Assembly (NCBI GenBank): GCA_022009675.1 | Contig: CP091718.1 | Span: 1-64,000 of the forward strand | DNA length: 64,000 nt | Reading direction: 5' to 3' | Source: Oscillospiraceae bacterium | GTDB taxonomy: Bacteria > Bacillota > Clostridia > Oscillospirales > CAG-272 | Shown here: positions 12,212-23,986 of the stretch, one piece after another | Position numbering within the stretch: position 1 is the first letter of the stretch | Layout of the letters: each line of letters begins with the position of its first letter | Position numbers and translations under genes: made by a program | The notes under the pieces: model-generated | Seen by the model: the letters and a program-made list of their open reading frames with translations, nothing else | The model's database searches: none | Told to the model about the DNA's origin: nothing

Positions 12212-13066
12212 ATGCGTACCGAACGCGCCCGGCTCCGCTTTGCCAAAATGGAAGCCACCGGAGACGACTATATCTTTGTGGAGAATTTTGACGGTGCGGT
12301 CACCTGCCCGGAATCGCTGTGTCTCACTCTGTGCGACCGGCATTACGGGATCGGTGCGTTCGGGCTGGTGCTCCTGGAAAAAAGCGCGGTTGCGGATTGC
12401 CGGATGCGGGTCTTCAACCGGGACGGAAGCCGCGGACAGATTGCAGGAAACAGCCTGCGCAACGTCGGAAAATACCTGCATGACGCAGGCTATGTTTCGG
12501 GTGACACGGTCCGCGTGGAGACCGACGGCGGTGTGCGCCGGCTGAAGCTCTATCTCACCGACGGGGCGGTATCCTCCGTCACCGTTGACATGGGGCGCGC
12601 GGTGCTGACCCCTGCGGCACTCCCTGCACCTTTCCCGGAGAAACAGCGGTCAACGTACCGCTCACGGTTCTGGGGCAGGAATACCGCGTTACCTGCGTTT
12701 CCATGGGCAACCCGCACTGCATCACCTTCTGTGACCGCATCGATACGCTCCCGCTCCGGGAGCTCGGTCCCGCATTTGAAAACGCACCGGAGTTTCCGGA
12801 GCGGGTCAACACCGAATTCGTGCGGGTTGTCAATCCCGTGACGCTGAAAATGCGCGTGTTTGAGCGCGGCAACGGTGAAACCTTTGCCTGCGGCAGCGGC
12901 GCGTGTGCCGCCGTGGTCGCGGCGGTGGAAAACGGGTATTGCGAAAAGGACAGGGATATCACGGTCAAGGTTCGGGGCGGACCTGACTGTCCGCTATACT
13001 ACGGACGGAGTCGTAACCTTGACGGGCGATGCGAAACTGATTTTCACCGGCGAGGTGCGGTACTGA
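12212..13066 (+). CDS. dapF: diaminopimelate epimerase-like protein
   Basis: DapF interconverts LL- and meso-diaminopimelate for lysine and peptidoglycan. The start (MRTERARLRFAKMEATGDDY) and the C-terminal ERGNGETFACGSGAC, with the second catalytic Cys, fit the family. The first catalytic motif, normally CGNGIR, reads AGNSLRN here, so the acid/base cysteine is replaced by alanine. One shift lies near 12640 and another near 12985. About 285 residues. The frame is continuous with carB, and the only ribosome-site-like bases are a weak GGTGG at 12197, so it may be made as a CarB fusion or by coupling. A relative with altered activity is possible. Confidence 0.8.
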
Positions 13067-13077
13067 CAGACACAGAA

Positions 13078-13107
13078 AAGCGTCCGAGCCTTGGGGCGCT
13101 TTTTTTG
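13078..13107 (+). terminator. operon terminator 1 (probably bidirectional)
   Basis: A stem with AGCG...CC paired to GG...GCGCT is followed by T7 on the + strand. Read on the - strand, the same stem is followed by TTTT. It sits 12 bases after the dapF stop and can serve both convergent genes. Confidence 0.65.
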
Positions 13108-13113
13108 CAGCCA

Positions 13114-13156
13114 CGGCGCCTCCGGGAATATTCCCGGAGGCGCCGCTTGGTTTTTT
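13114..13156 (+). terminator. operon terminator 2, perfect 32-bp palindrome
   Basis: Bases 13114-13145 form a perfect palindrome centred on 13129/13130, followed after CTTGG by a run of T. This is a very stable hairpin between the arginine operon and the convergent surface-gene block. Confidence 0.85.
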
Positions 13157-13174
13157 CATCGGATCTCCGATGAT

Positions 13175-16100
13175 TCAGGCTTCCTCTTTTGCGTTTGCTT
13201 CCGCAGTCACGGTTGCAACGCCGTCGGTCACCTTAACCGTGTAGGTATAGTCGTTGGTTGCCTTGAGGGTGTAAACACCGGTTTCGGCATTGTACGTGCA
13301 CTCCGCAATCAGAATGGAGTTGTATGCCGGCTTGCCGTCCACATCCTTGGAGGCTCTCTGTGCCATCAGGAGGACCTTGTTCCCGGGGAGAATATCCACA
13401 TAGTAACCGGCATCCGCCGTATAAACCGTGGTTGCCTCGGTCTTTGTGACCGTTGCGCTCTCGTATACGGGAAGCGGCTGATCCTCTTTCTTGTCTTCTC
13501 CGCCGATGATCTCGGAACTCTTTTCCTTCAGATCCAGCTGATAGTATGCGGTGGATGTAACCTTTCCGTTCTCATCCTTCTCCCGGACAACATAGTAGAG
13601 CTTTCCGTCATTGAGCATGACGTTGTCGGCATTCAAAGCCTCCCCATCCTTGGAAAGTCCGAAGGAGAAGTACGCACCGGAGGAAACGTTCATATCCGAC
13701 GCGATGACACGGTTGACCGTTACCTGATAGCCGTCGTTTGCCTCCACCGTCTCCTCCCGGAGCAGGGCATAAACGCCGTAGCCGTAGGTCTGGAAGACAG
13801 AGAATGCGCGGCGGGTAAGGATAATGGAATACGTGTAGTTGTCCTTCCCCTTGAAGGTTGCGCGGTAATAGTTGTTGCCGAGCGAAACCAGTTCTGCATG
13901 ATCCACCTCGGACATCCTCGTTCCGTCGCTCTCCAGATACTTGGAGTTCTCCCCGAAGGTCGCATTGAGATAGCTGGAAGTTGCCTTTCCGTCCTCACCG
14001 TACTCGGTGCAGAGTGTGACGGTTCCGTAGGTGTTGGGGAACTGACTTGCGGCACTGGAGCCCATCATCTGGTAGATGTAGTAGAGGTAGTACAGGTAGT
14101 TGTACGAAGGCATGGTCATCACATAGGACAGGCCCGTGACCGCATAGGTGCTCTCCGAGCTGTTTCCAATGCCCGTTCCCTGGTAGCTGATGGTAATGTC
14201 AAAGCGGAAATAACCGATGGTCAGGTAGGTTTCCGTTCACTCCGTCCGTTACCTTTCTGACAACATTGCAGGAGTAGTTCTTTCCGTTGATGACAACAGT
14301 TCCCGAAACGGAGAATTCGTCACTGCCGGAAGGAGCGAAGGTCAGCTTTTCGATCGGCGCGTAAAGCTCGGTCTTGGAATCCACCAGTACAGGGTACAGC
14401 CCCTTGGTTTTTCCTCGCGGACAAAGCTGATGGCAAATCCGTCGTTCTTGTAATAGGTTTTGTTGTACTCCTTGATGTCCGAGAGTTTTCCGAAGTTCTC
14501 CTCAATGTAACCGTACCGGTTCTTGTCCGTAGCGGTTTCGTCCAGATGGAAGAGCGTTACGTTGTCGTCATCATCAATCGTATAGTAGTATCTGACGTTG
14601 TTGTTGAAGATGGCAAATCCGTACTTGGAGAACAGGAGAGATTCCAGTTCCTTGGTGTAATACGCGATGGACATATAGGAGCGCGGGGTTGCGGTTCCCT
14701 TTTCCGCATCGTAGACATAGATGAATGCATCCGTTGCGGCATCGTTGACGTAGTAGAGCAGCGACTCGGTGATCAGCGAATAGGTACCGGTTTCCTTCTT
14801 TCCGTCCATGAGATACTTGGTGGCGGTTCCGTCACTGTTCAGCAGGAGTACCGACCAGTCATCCTCATTGACATAGGTGTGAACAACCTCCTCGTGAAGC
14901 ACGTGGAACGCATTGTAGGCATTGCTTCCGATCTTCATGGAACCGACCTTGCAGTTGAGCGTATGCTCGGTGGAACCGTCCTTGTAGGTCAGAAGGATGT
15001 AGCCGTCCTCCAGCGTGTAGGTTGCGTTTGCATCAATGTTGATGGTTTTCGGATCGGTTCCGGTTTCATCCGATTCCATCCGGAACACGGTCGCACCGCC
15101 AAGACCATCCAGCGTTGCATAAATGCCCTCGAACACCTGGTTGTCCACGATCAGATAGGTCTTTCCGTACTCTTCGCTCCGCAGATAGCAAGTGCCGTAC
15201 TGCACGAGGAAGTTATAGATCCCTTCCGACGTGGAAATCTGCACGTTGTCGCCGTTCTTCTGATACAAACCGACGATCTCTCTGCCGTCATCGTCGGTAT
15301 AGGTTGCGGCAAAGCCGAATCCGTCCAGCTTCAGAATCCCGTTCTTGGTATTTGCAGAAGCGAAGCTCCCTTCATATTCCTTGTCATAAAGGAACAGATA
15401 ATTCTTACCGGACGCGGTACGCGCCAGTGCCTCAAAGCGGACTGCCGGCTCATCCGTGTACTCCTCTCCTCTTCGGAAACGAAGACGTAAATCGGGAAAC
15501 CGGTGAGAGAGGTTCTGCCGGTTTCGGCAAAGGTCCCCTTGTAGGTCTTGACCGTCTGCGTCTCGCCGTCAACCGTGACAACGTTGTACGTTGCGCCGGT
15601 CTTCGGGTTCACAACCAGATACAGCTGACGGTTGATCGTGCCGTCCTTTCCACCACATAATAAACCGTTGTGGTCGTTTTGTACACAACGAAGGACTTAA
15701 TCACATCGTTCAGATCAAAATACAGCGTCCGGTCTGCGAATGCAACGGTTGCAAGCCCATTCCTCCACTGAGCAGGTGCCAAGGGATTTCTTTCCGTCAG
15801 CCTCATACAGTGCAAGTCCGGCGACAATCGTCAGCTTGTCACCGTCTTTTCCGGTGTAAGTCGCCGTGTTGTCAACCGTTTCGACCTCATCCGTATACGT
15901 CAGCCAGAAATGGATGCTGTAGGAGGTCGCGGTCGAATCCAGCATCAGGATGCAGGATTTCAGCTTGGAGAAATCAATCGGTGTGTTGAATACCTCCACA
16001 CCCTCCGGCAGCTTGATGTGATCGGTCAGAGTAAAGGTGTAGGTATCGGTTGCGCTGTTGTAGGTCATGGTGCCGACTGCAATCTTATGGAATTCCTTGC

Positions 16101-18247
16101 TCTGTTGTAGCCGTACACCGTCACCGTGCTGTAATCCTTGCCGTCAAAGACGAAGAGCGGTGCATAGTAATGCCCTTCACATCCTTGTAATAGTACTCTT
16201 CATAGGCGGCAGACAGCACCTCCACCGTGGTAACCTGTTCCTGCTTGGTGTCGCCGTCGGGTTGGTGGGATCCACCAGAACATCCTTCGTTGTCACGGTA
16301 ATCATGAAGTTGTGCAGAACGCCGTCCGCATCCGTAAAGGACAGGATGGTTCCGCCCAGAGCGGACTTCTTTCGGAGAAGAAACCGGAAACGGTCTTGCC
16401 TCCCTTGGTATAGGTCGCGGTGCGGATTCCGTCCAGCCAGCACGGAGCCGTCCGCCAGCGTATAGCTGACATCAGCGGAAGCGTTGTAGATCATATACCC
16501 GAGCTTGCCGTCAATCTCCATCAGACGGAGCACACCCGCTACGGATCCCTGCGAATTCATCAGTGTGATGGTCCGGGTCTCTGCATCGTAGGTATAATAG
16601 AAGGAAGCGGTCGAGCCACCCTTATTGTAGGAAGCAACGCCGAAGCCGTTGAGCGTCAGATCTCCGACGGGATTCCCGTTATCGTCAACGTTGACCGCAA
16701 TTCTGTCTCCGTTTACCGTAAAGCAGAGAATCTGTCCGAGTGCGATTTCGCTCTCATTCCGAACCTGGAATGCCAGTCTCTTCTGGCTGTCCACCGTGAT
16801 GTTTCCGAGTACAAAAGTAATCTTCTGCCCCTTCATTTCACCCTCGGTGAAGGTTGCCACCATGTATCCGTTCTCATCAAAGTAGAACTCACCCTTGGAG
16901 TCGGAGGTCGCCGTATCCGATTCATTCTTTTGACGGAATAGGTGATGCCGTTTGCCCGGTCCAGATAAATCTTAATCAGTTCGTTCAATCCCTTCCCTGC
17001 TCCCATTTCATAGAGCGTTGCCGCAACTTCCTCACGGGAAACGTCGCAGAACAGGAAGGTCTCGCCGTCGGAATTCAGTCTGCCCTCCGGGAACTCCATG
17101 CCGGCATCCGGGAACAGGATCACGTTCTTGTTCAGGATTCCTTTGAAATAAACATCCGCGCGGCACAGATATACCGTATTCTTCTCCATGTTGGATACGT
17201 ACAAAATGTCGCTTCCGCCGAAGAGGTCGGTATATCCCTTGCTCCAGACCGCATACAGCGTTACATCGCCGTCCGCTGTCAGCTCCTCGACGTAGGCGCG
17301 GTTCCGTTATAGAGATGTCCGTCCATCAGATGGGAGGAATATTTGACCTCGCCGTCCGCGCTCAACGCCCAGCCCTCCAGGAAGTACCCGTCCATGTCAA
17401 AGGTAACAAGGGGCAGCTTCCGGTTTTGATGCCGTGAACCAGACGCTCGGTCTTTTCTCTGCTCGCCGGAGCCGTCCGGGTAGTTGGAAACGAAGGTCAG
17501 CGAATAGGAATTCCGGTTAAAGTAAAGCCGGAACACGTTTTTCGCGGCATCGTCCGAAATAACCAGCTTGGAAACGCTGTCGGCGGTATCGGTTACCGTA
17601 TATCCGGAGATTTCCTCGGAAGCGGTGTATTCCTCGCCGACGTATGCGTAATTCTCTTTTACCTCGGGGGTTTCCGCATAGCCGTCCAGCGTTTCATTTT
17701 GCAGGAACACATGGACATAATACTTGGTCTGATATCTTGCAACCAGCGTCATATCCGCGCTTCCCATAACGGCATCCGCGCCCAGCTCCTCGCCGGCAAG
17801 AAGCCACATACCGAACCGGCAGTTCTCCTTGACAGGCGTCAGCGATGCGAGCCGATCGGCAAGCTTTTCGCCCGCCTTCAGCTCCAGCTTGGTGGTGGAA
17901 AGCGTTCCGCCGCTCGGATCCAGTGTCAGAGTATACAGCTTTTCCCACTTCGCATAAACAGACAGATCCGCGTCCGGCTTGACCTCGGTGACCGCGTCTC
18001 CGCTGAAGTCCTCCTTCAGATACCAGCCGGAAAAGGCATACCCGCTCCGGGTGGGGGTCGGAAGCGTATAGGACTGGCTCTTTTCAATCTCTTTGACAGT
18101 TGCCTCGCTGCCGTCGTTGGCAACCAGCGTCAGCCTGACCTGCGCCCCCGGTGTCGGATTGTCCGGGTTTTTCCTGCACGCCACCGCCATCGTTCCAACG
18201 GTCAGAGCCAAAACGCACAGCAACAGAAAAATACGAAACTTTTTCAT
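13175..18247 (-). CDS. large InlB-repeat lipoprotein
   Basis: A putative surface lipoprotein of about 1,690 residues with no recognised enzyme domain. The start at 18247 follows AGGAG by five bases. The signal peptide ends in the lipobox TMAVAC, so Cys would be lipidated. Residues about 40-120 hold InlB/Listeria-Bacteroides-type repeats (GYAFSGWYLKEDFSGDA, then a second with GGTLSTTKLEL). The rest is a long series of beta-rich segments with YTLxDG and YYTxD patterns, typical of adhesins, ending in TVTAEANAKEEA. The frame changes near 17430, 17280, 16850, 16150, 15700, 15600, 15330, 14390 and 14150, but the pieces are contiguous and none is repeated. It is the last gene of the surface operon, 115 bases after the LRR lipoprotein gene. 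Confidence 0.8.
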
Positions 18248-18318
18248 AGCACTCCTCTTTGCTTTTTTTACAAAAAGCCTTTGTTTGCACATTCGATTTG
18301 TTACGTTTTTACGGACGG

Positions 18319-18358
18319 AAGATCCGGATACGGTGCCGGACCGCACCGCCCGGATCTT
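18319..18358. other. stable hairpin between two lipoprotein genes
   Basis: AAGATCCGG pairs with CCGGATCTT, with an inner CGGTGC/GCACCG stem. It lies between the LRR gene (ending at 18362) and the next lipoprotein gene (starting at 18247). On the coding strand there is no U-tract, so it may act as an attenuator or RNA-processing barrier rather than a full terminator. Confidence 0.45.
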
Positions 18359-18361
18359 TTG

Positions 18362-21132
18362 TCATTCCTCCCGGGTCCAGACCGCAGTCAGAAGCGTTCC
18401 CGCCGGCATTCCGGAGATCTGCCCGGTTGTGATCTGCGTTCCGTCCTCGCGGCTCCAGCCCGCAAAGGTATAACCCGCGCGTGTGGGATCCGCAATCGGC
18501 GTGATCTGATCGGACAGATAGGTCCCGTTCTTCACCGTTCCTCTGCGGTTGTAAGGGATACCGCATAGCCTCCCTCCCCGGCAAGCCGGACGCCGGATAT
18601 CACCGGTCGGTTGGAGGAATTCCAGCGCCGATTCCATTCCGAGGTGTCCGCGCCCTCCTCAATATAGAAGGTTGCGTTGCTGCAGCCGTAGAATGCGTTT
18701 CCGGCAACCGTTGCAACCTCCTTCGGAATGACCAGCGCGGTAAGCGAATTCAGTCCCTTGAACGCATACTTTCCGATCTGCTTCAGCGTTCCGGGAAGGA
18801 CCAGCGATCCGATTCCGCTGTCGTTGTAAAACGCAAAGTCTCCGATCCGCTCCAGCGAATTTCCGAGCGTCAGCGTTGTCAGGGACGCGCACCTGTAAAA
18901 CGCGCTTTCCGACGGTCCTGACCGAATCGGGAAGCGCAACCTCCGACAGTCCCGCGCATTTGTAAAACGCTTTATTCCCGATGGAGGTCACACCCGAACC
19001 AAGTTTCAGCGTAACGAGTGCAGAACAATTCGCAAATGTATGCTCCGGAACTGCCGTCACGGTATCCGGAAGCTCGACCGCTGTCAGCGTCGAGCAGTTT
19101 TTGAAGGCATATCTGCCAAGTCCGGTCAGATTTTCGCCGAACGTCACCGTTTCCAGATTGGAGCAGCCGTAGAAGGCAAAGTCTCCGATGGTGGCAAACA
19201 CGGCAGATTCGGAAAAGTCCAGCGTCTTCAGATTGGAACAGCCGTAGAACGCCGATCTTCCGACGGACCGCAGCATGGTCGGGACGGAAACACGGAACAG
19301 CGACTTGCACTTATAAAAGGTATACGCCTCAACGGTCTCCAGCCTTGGGTTCAGGCTGACGGTCTCCAGTGCCGTGCATTCATAGAAAGCCGCCGTTCCG
19401 ATGTAGGCACATTTGCTCAGATTCTTCAGCGAAGTCAGCGTTCCGCATTGGAAAAATGCATTGTCCGCAATGCCGACAACACTGTCCTTCAGCTCCGCCG
19501 CGCCGAGCTTGGCGTTCTCCGCAAAGCCGACAACCCAGTTTCCGGCATAAATGATATTGTTCACCGGCTTTCCCCACAGCATCGTCTGCATGAACGCATA
19601 CGCGCCGATGCGTTTGACCGACTGCGGAATGATGCTGTTGCCGTCCAGCGCGTTATTGTCCAGCGTGGAGCAGCCGTAAAACGCATATGCACCGATTTCC
19701 TGAAGCGACCGGTTCAGCAGCAGCACGTAAAGCCCGGTACAGTTGGCAAGTGCGCCTTCCTGAAGCACCTCCAGGTTCTTTCCGGCTTCAAAGCGAGTCA
19801 GCGTTTCGATGCCCGAGAAGGCATACTGTCCGACAATCCGAACGGAATCCGGCAATTGCACCGCCTCCAGAATCGGCGCCTGATAGAAGCAGTTGTCAAT
19901 GATTCCGACCGTCCCCTGCTTCAGGTCCGACTTGGTAAGGGTCTTATGAAGCTCCTGATTCTTGACCGCAACCAGCCAGCTGTCCACATAAACATAGTCG
20001 GTTTCTTCATTGACATAAATCTTGGTTGCATTGAACGCATACGTCCCGACATGACGAACCGTCGAGGGAATGTTCACCCTGTTCCAGCGCCTCACAGCGA
20101 TAGAAGCAGCGGGCACCGATGTCTGTTACCGTTTCGGGAAGGATGATTTCCTGCAGGAGCGGATTGCCGCAAAGCAGGAGTCTCCAGCGTTTCCGGCGCG
20201 CTCCCCTCGGCGAACGTCACCTTCTGAAGCTTGGGGAGGTCATAGAAAGCGGTTTTTCCGATGGAAACAACGCCCTTCCCGATGACAACCTCCGTCAGTT
20301 CACTTGCGGTTGTAAACGCATTCTCGCCAATGAACTTCACGCTGTCCGGAATCCGGACTGCGGTCAGTGCGGCGCCGTTGAAAGCGCTTTCTCCGATACT
20401 CAGGATGTTCTCACCGAGGGAAATTTCCGAAAGGGAGCGGCAGTATGCGAAGCAATACGCAGGGATGAAGAAACTCCCGCCGGAATATTGACCTTTTTCA
20501 GCTCCCGGCACCCCTGAAAAGCGGAGTCTCCGATGGAGGTGACGCCGTCCGGAAGGGTAACGGACTCCAGCACCGAACAGTTGTAAAATGCATTTTCCGC
20601 AATGGTGCGGATGTTTTCACCCAGGATAATTTCCTTCACATTCCGGTTTCCCTTGAAGGCGTTCTCGCCGATCTCGGTTACCGGTTTCCGCGGTACGTGG
20701 CTTCAATTGTCACGGCTCCGGTGGCGCTTCCGCTCCGTTTGATCCGGTATTCGGTGTTGCCGTTGAACAGCTCATACACACAGCCGGTCTCATAGTCCCT
20801 GTGAAAATACAGCGCCTCGGACCACTCGGAGGTCTGATCGTTCTTCGCACCGCCGGTTGCCCTGACGCGGATCTCATAGTCTCCGACCTCCAGATCGAAA
20901 GAGAATAGGAGGTTTTCCGGGTGGTTTTGCTGAGAACCGCTTCCCCGCTTTCATTTTTCACTTCCACAAGATAGGAGCGTGCGGATTCCACTGCGTCCCA
21001 GGAAAGCTGATTGTCAATGTCGATTTCCAGTGACTGCGGGGGTTCCAGCCCGGCTGACGTCCCGCAGGACGCCAGCCCGAAAAGCAGGAGGAACGCCGCA
21101 ACCGGAAAGAGCCATTTCAGAAATCGTTTCAC
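18362..21132 (-). CDS. BspA-type leucine-rich-repeat lipoprotein
   Basis: A surface lipoprotein of about 920 residues. The GTG start at 21132 overlaps the upstream TGA (GTGA). The signal peptide ends in the lipobox GLASC. A fibronectin-III-like segment follows (LSWDAVESARSYLVEV). Then come more than twenty LRR_5/BspA repeats of about 23 residues with the pattern AFYGCSNLETVTFGENLT-x-IG, and the C-terminus is one InlB-type repeat (GYTFAGWSREDGT). Frame changes lie near 20890, 20690, 20500, 20100, 18915 and 18550. BspA-type LRR proteins are adhesins in oral and gut bacteria; binding here is inferred. Being coupled to the VWA gene suggests it is exported or displayed with that system. Confidence 0.85.
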
Positions 21133-23974
21133 GAGGATGTCCCTCCTTTCTTATCCTTCCGTTTGTCCCTAAAAGCCCGGACGATCTCATGCGGCCATTT
21201 GAACTTGAACTTGCGTACCGCCACATCGGTCAGGAACAGCACCAATGCGAGAATCATGAACAGATAGCGGGGATCAAACGATTTCGGAATAGAGGTCACG
21301 AAGTTGGCAAATACCTCCATCGGATCCTCATTGTCCGCAATCAGCTTCCCGTTGGCGGCTTCGGCAAGACTGCCCAGATTTTCCGCCAGCGTCAGGTCGG
21401 TCATCTCCTGATTGTTGTCATATTCCTCCGAATAGGAGAAGGTCCGATGGGTCTGATATTCGGCAAGCGTCTCCCCGTCCGCGTTCACCTTTTTGAGTGT
21501 CAGCCGGTAAATACCGCCCTTTTTGATCACAAATCTGCAGCGGCTGTAGTTGCTGGAAGCATCCAAGCCGAGGTGATGACAGTCCAATTCGGACAGGCGG
21601 GTTCCCTCTGCGGCAACCGTTGCGCTCCCCAGCGGAAGCGGTGTTGCCGCGGGGTCGGAGAGGTTCAGCAGTTCGCCCGTGATGGTCTCGCCTTCGCCAG
21701 ATTCGTGAAACACTGAGACTGTTGGTGTAGTTATCCTGCTTGACCGTAATGGAAATCTCGTTTTCGCGGACGGACTCCGTCGGCATCAGCGCCGACACCA
21801 CATTGAGAATGAACGCCACGCCCGATCCGTCACCCGACAGGAAGTCGGAGGACCATACGCCGTTGAGATCGCACATGAAGCTTCCGACCATGCCTTTTCC
21901 GAGACGCCACTGCGCGTAAATCGGAACATCATAGTCGCCGATCAGCAAAAGCTCCGCGCCGGATTTCGCCCGGACTCCAAAAAATCCGTCCAGCGACACC
22001 GTCATTTTGGCGTTGTCTTTCCTCCTCTCCTCCGTAAAGGAAATTCCGGAAAAGACAGAGGAAAGCGTATCGGTCGCGGCAGGATAGAACTTCTCGTAGT
22101 TGACTTCCCTTGATTTCGGGTGCGTTCAGCTCCTCCCGCATCCGTGCCGAGGTTTCTTTTGCATCAACAAACGCCTGCAGCCGTCCGCCGCCGAGGTCAC
22201 AGATGTTCTTCATCTTTTTCCCGGCGTCCTCGGTCTCCCGCAGCCCGATTCCGACCACCGAATAGGTGATTCCGTTATCTCGTGATATTGCTTGACGTGC
22301 GGCAGGTAATCCTCTTCTTGTCTCCCGGCATACCGTCGGTGACGATGATCACGTGGCGTCTTGCAACGTTGACGGAAAGAAGTGCACGGCTGGCACGCTC
22401 AATGGTGGCTGCAAATTTGGTTCCGCCGGTGGCGCCGAGCTCTCTTGCATTGTTGATCGCTTCCAGAATTTTGGATTCCTGTGTACGTGGGGTCAGCGGC
22501 AAAAGCGTATCGTAATCTTTATCCAACGTCATCAGTCCGATGTAGTCTCTTGCCGACAGCGCATTCAGGCAGGACACCGCGCCGGTCAGTGCGAGATCGT
22601 ATTTGCTTCCGCCCGTGGTGTCATCCACCGATGCCATAGACCGGAGCGGTCAACGATAATCATCACGGCAACCGGCGGTGTGTAGTTGATCGCCTGGACC
22701 GGAAGAATGTCCTGAACAGGGTGTTCAGCATATCGTCCCGGTTATAAGCGTGTGCAATATACCTGTCGTTTTCGTCCGTTGCGCTCGGATTGATATCCGC
22801 CCCGCCGACGGTAAACAGCCCGCCGCCGCATTCGTTGACGTAGCGGTACAGCAGCTCGTCCAATCCCGCCGGCAGATCGCTGTTTGCAATGTTGTTGAGC
22901 AGAATCTGATCATACTGACGCAGCTCTGCCAGCGTCTTGGGAACTCCCGTCCCCCGACAGATTTTTGACGGTGACATCGTACTCGGCGCTCTTTGCAGTC
23001 AGAATTCTTTGATCTTCTCCGACTCACCCGCTTTGTGCTCCAGAACCAGGATCTTATTGAAATTCTCCAGATTCAGATAGGTGTAATAGGTGTTGTTTTC
23101 CGACAGCAGGTCTTTTTCCGGCTCCAGCACAAAGGAAAGCTCGTGAACTCCGTACGCTTCAAAGGTATGCGGGAAGGTCACGTTCTGCATTCCGGGGGTC
23201 GCGGTGATGGGCTGTGTTGCAACCAGTTTTCCGTTGTCATACAGCTTCACCGAAGCGCTCCCCTCCGTCTTGGAATACACCGTGACCGAGAGCTTGCACT
23301 GCGCGCCGGGCTTTAAGTGGTAATCCGGAAGCTCGGAATCCATCAGCTGCATATCGTCCCCGTCATAGGCGGTGGAAATATTGGCAATATCCACGCGGAT
23401 GCCCTTTGCCGCCACCGTCCGGATAACCGCCGAGGCGTCCTCATCGGTCTCTTTTCCGTCGGTAACAAGCACAATCTTTGCGCTTTCCGGATTCTGAAAG
23501 AGCGTGGACGTGTAGGTCAGCGCCGCCGCAATGTCGGTTGCACTGGTGTCCGGTTTTTCCGCGGCTTGATAGCGCTCCATAATTTCACCGACCTGTCGGT
23601 CAGCTCCACCGCATAAACCTGATCGTAACCGAAGGTCACCACGCCGATGCTGTAGCCGTCATACTGCCCCATGTTCAAAACCGTTTCCATGAAGCGCTCG
23701 CGCTCTCTTGCGGACTGCTCTGTCGTATCCGAAACGTCCACAAGCAGGATAATCTGGTTTTCTTTGTTGGGAATTTCGTAGGTGAACATCGTACCGGCAA
23801 GAGTCAGCGCCGCCAACGCCAGCACAATCAGATGCAAAACAATCGACGTAATCCGATTCCTGTTTTTCCGGTACTTTTTGGAAAGCCGGAAATAAAGCAA
23901 CGCCGTCATGCCACGCCGAACAGGAAAATCAGCAACAGCAGAGGATATGAAAAGTGAATTCTGAAATGTACCAT
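21129..23974 (-). CDS. membrane protein with two von Willebrand A domains
   Basis: About 945 residues. The start is the ATG at 23974 (MVHFRIHFSYPLLLLIFLFG) with GGAGG nine bases before it; a shift near 23910 then leads into TALLYFRLSKKYRKNRNRIT and a second membrane segment. The first VWA-like domain has ILLVDVSDTTE; the second, near 22640, has VDRSGSM, a standard MIDAS once one base is restored, followed by VTDGMPGD. A single membrane helix (YLFMILALVLFLTDVAV) and a basic tail close the protein. It is the fourth gene of a MoxR-DUF58-BatA series, 12 bases after the previous gene. In related systems such proteins act with MoxR as metal-dependent chaperones or in envelope assembly; the role here is inferred. 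Confidence 0.8.
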
Positions 23975-23986
23975 TTGCGTGCCTCC

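Noticed and set aside
157..13066. Programmed frameshifting or an altered genetic code in the arginine genes
   Set aside because: The breaks go in both directions, at unrelated sites and in genes never known for recoding. TGA, TAA and TAG are all used as normal stops at gene ends with four-base overlaps.
13091..14260. Open + strand frame of 389 codons after the arginine operon
   Set aside because: It lies past the terminators and runs antisense to the InlB-repeat lipoprotein. Its start is inside the terminator hairpin.
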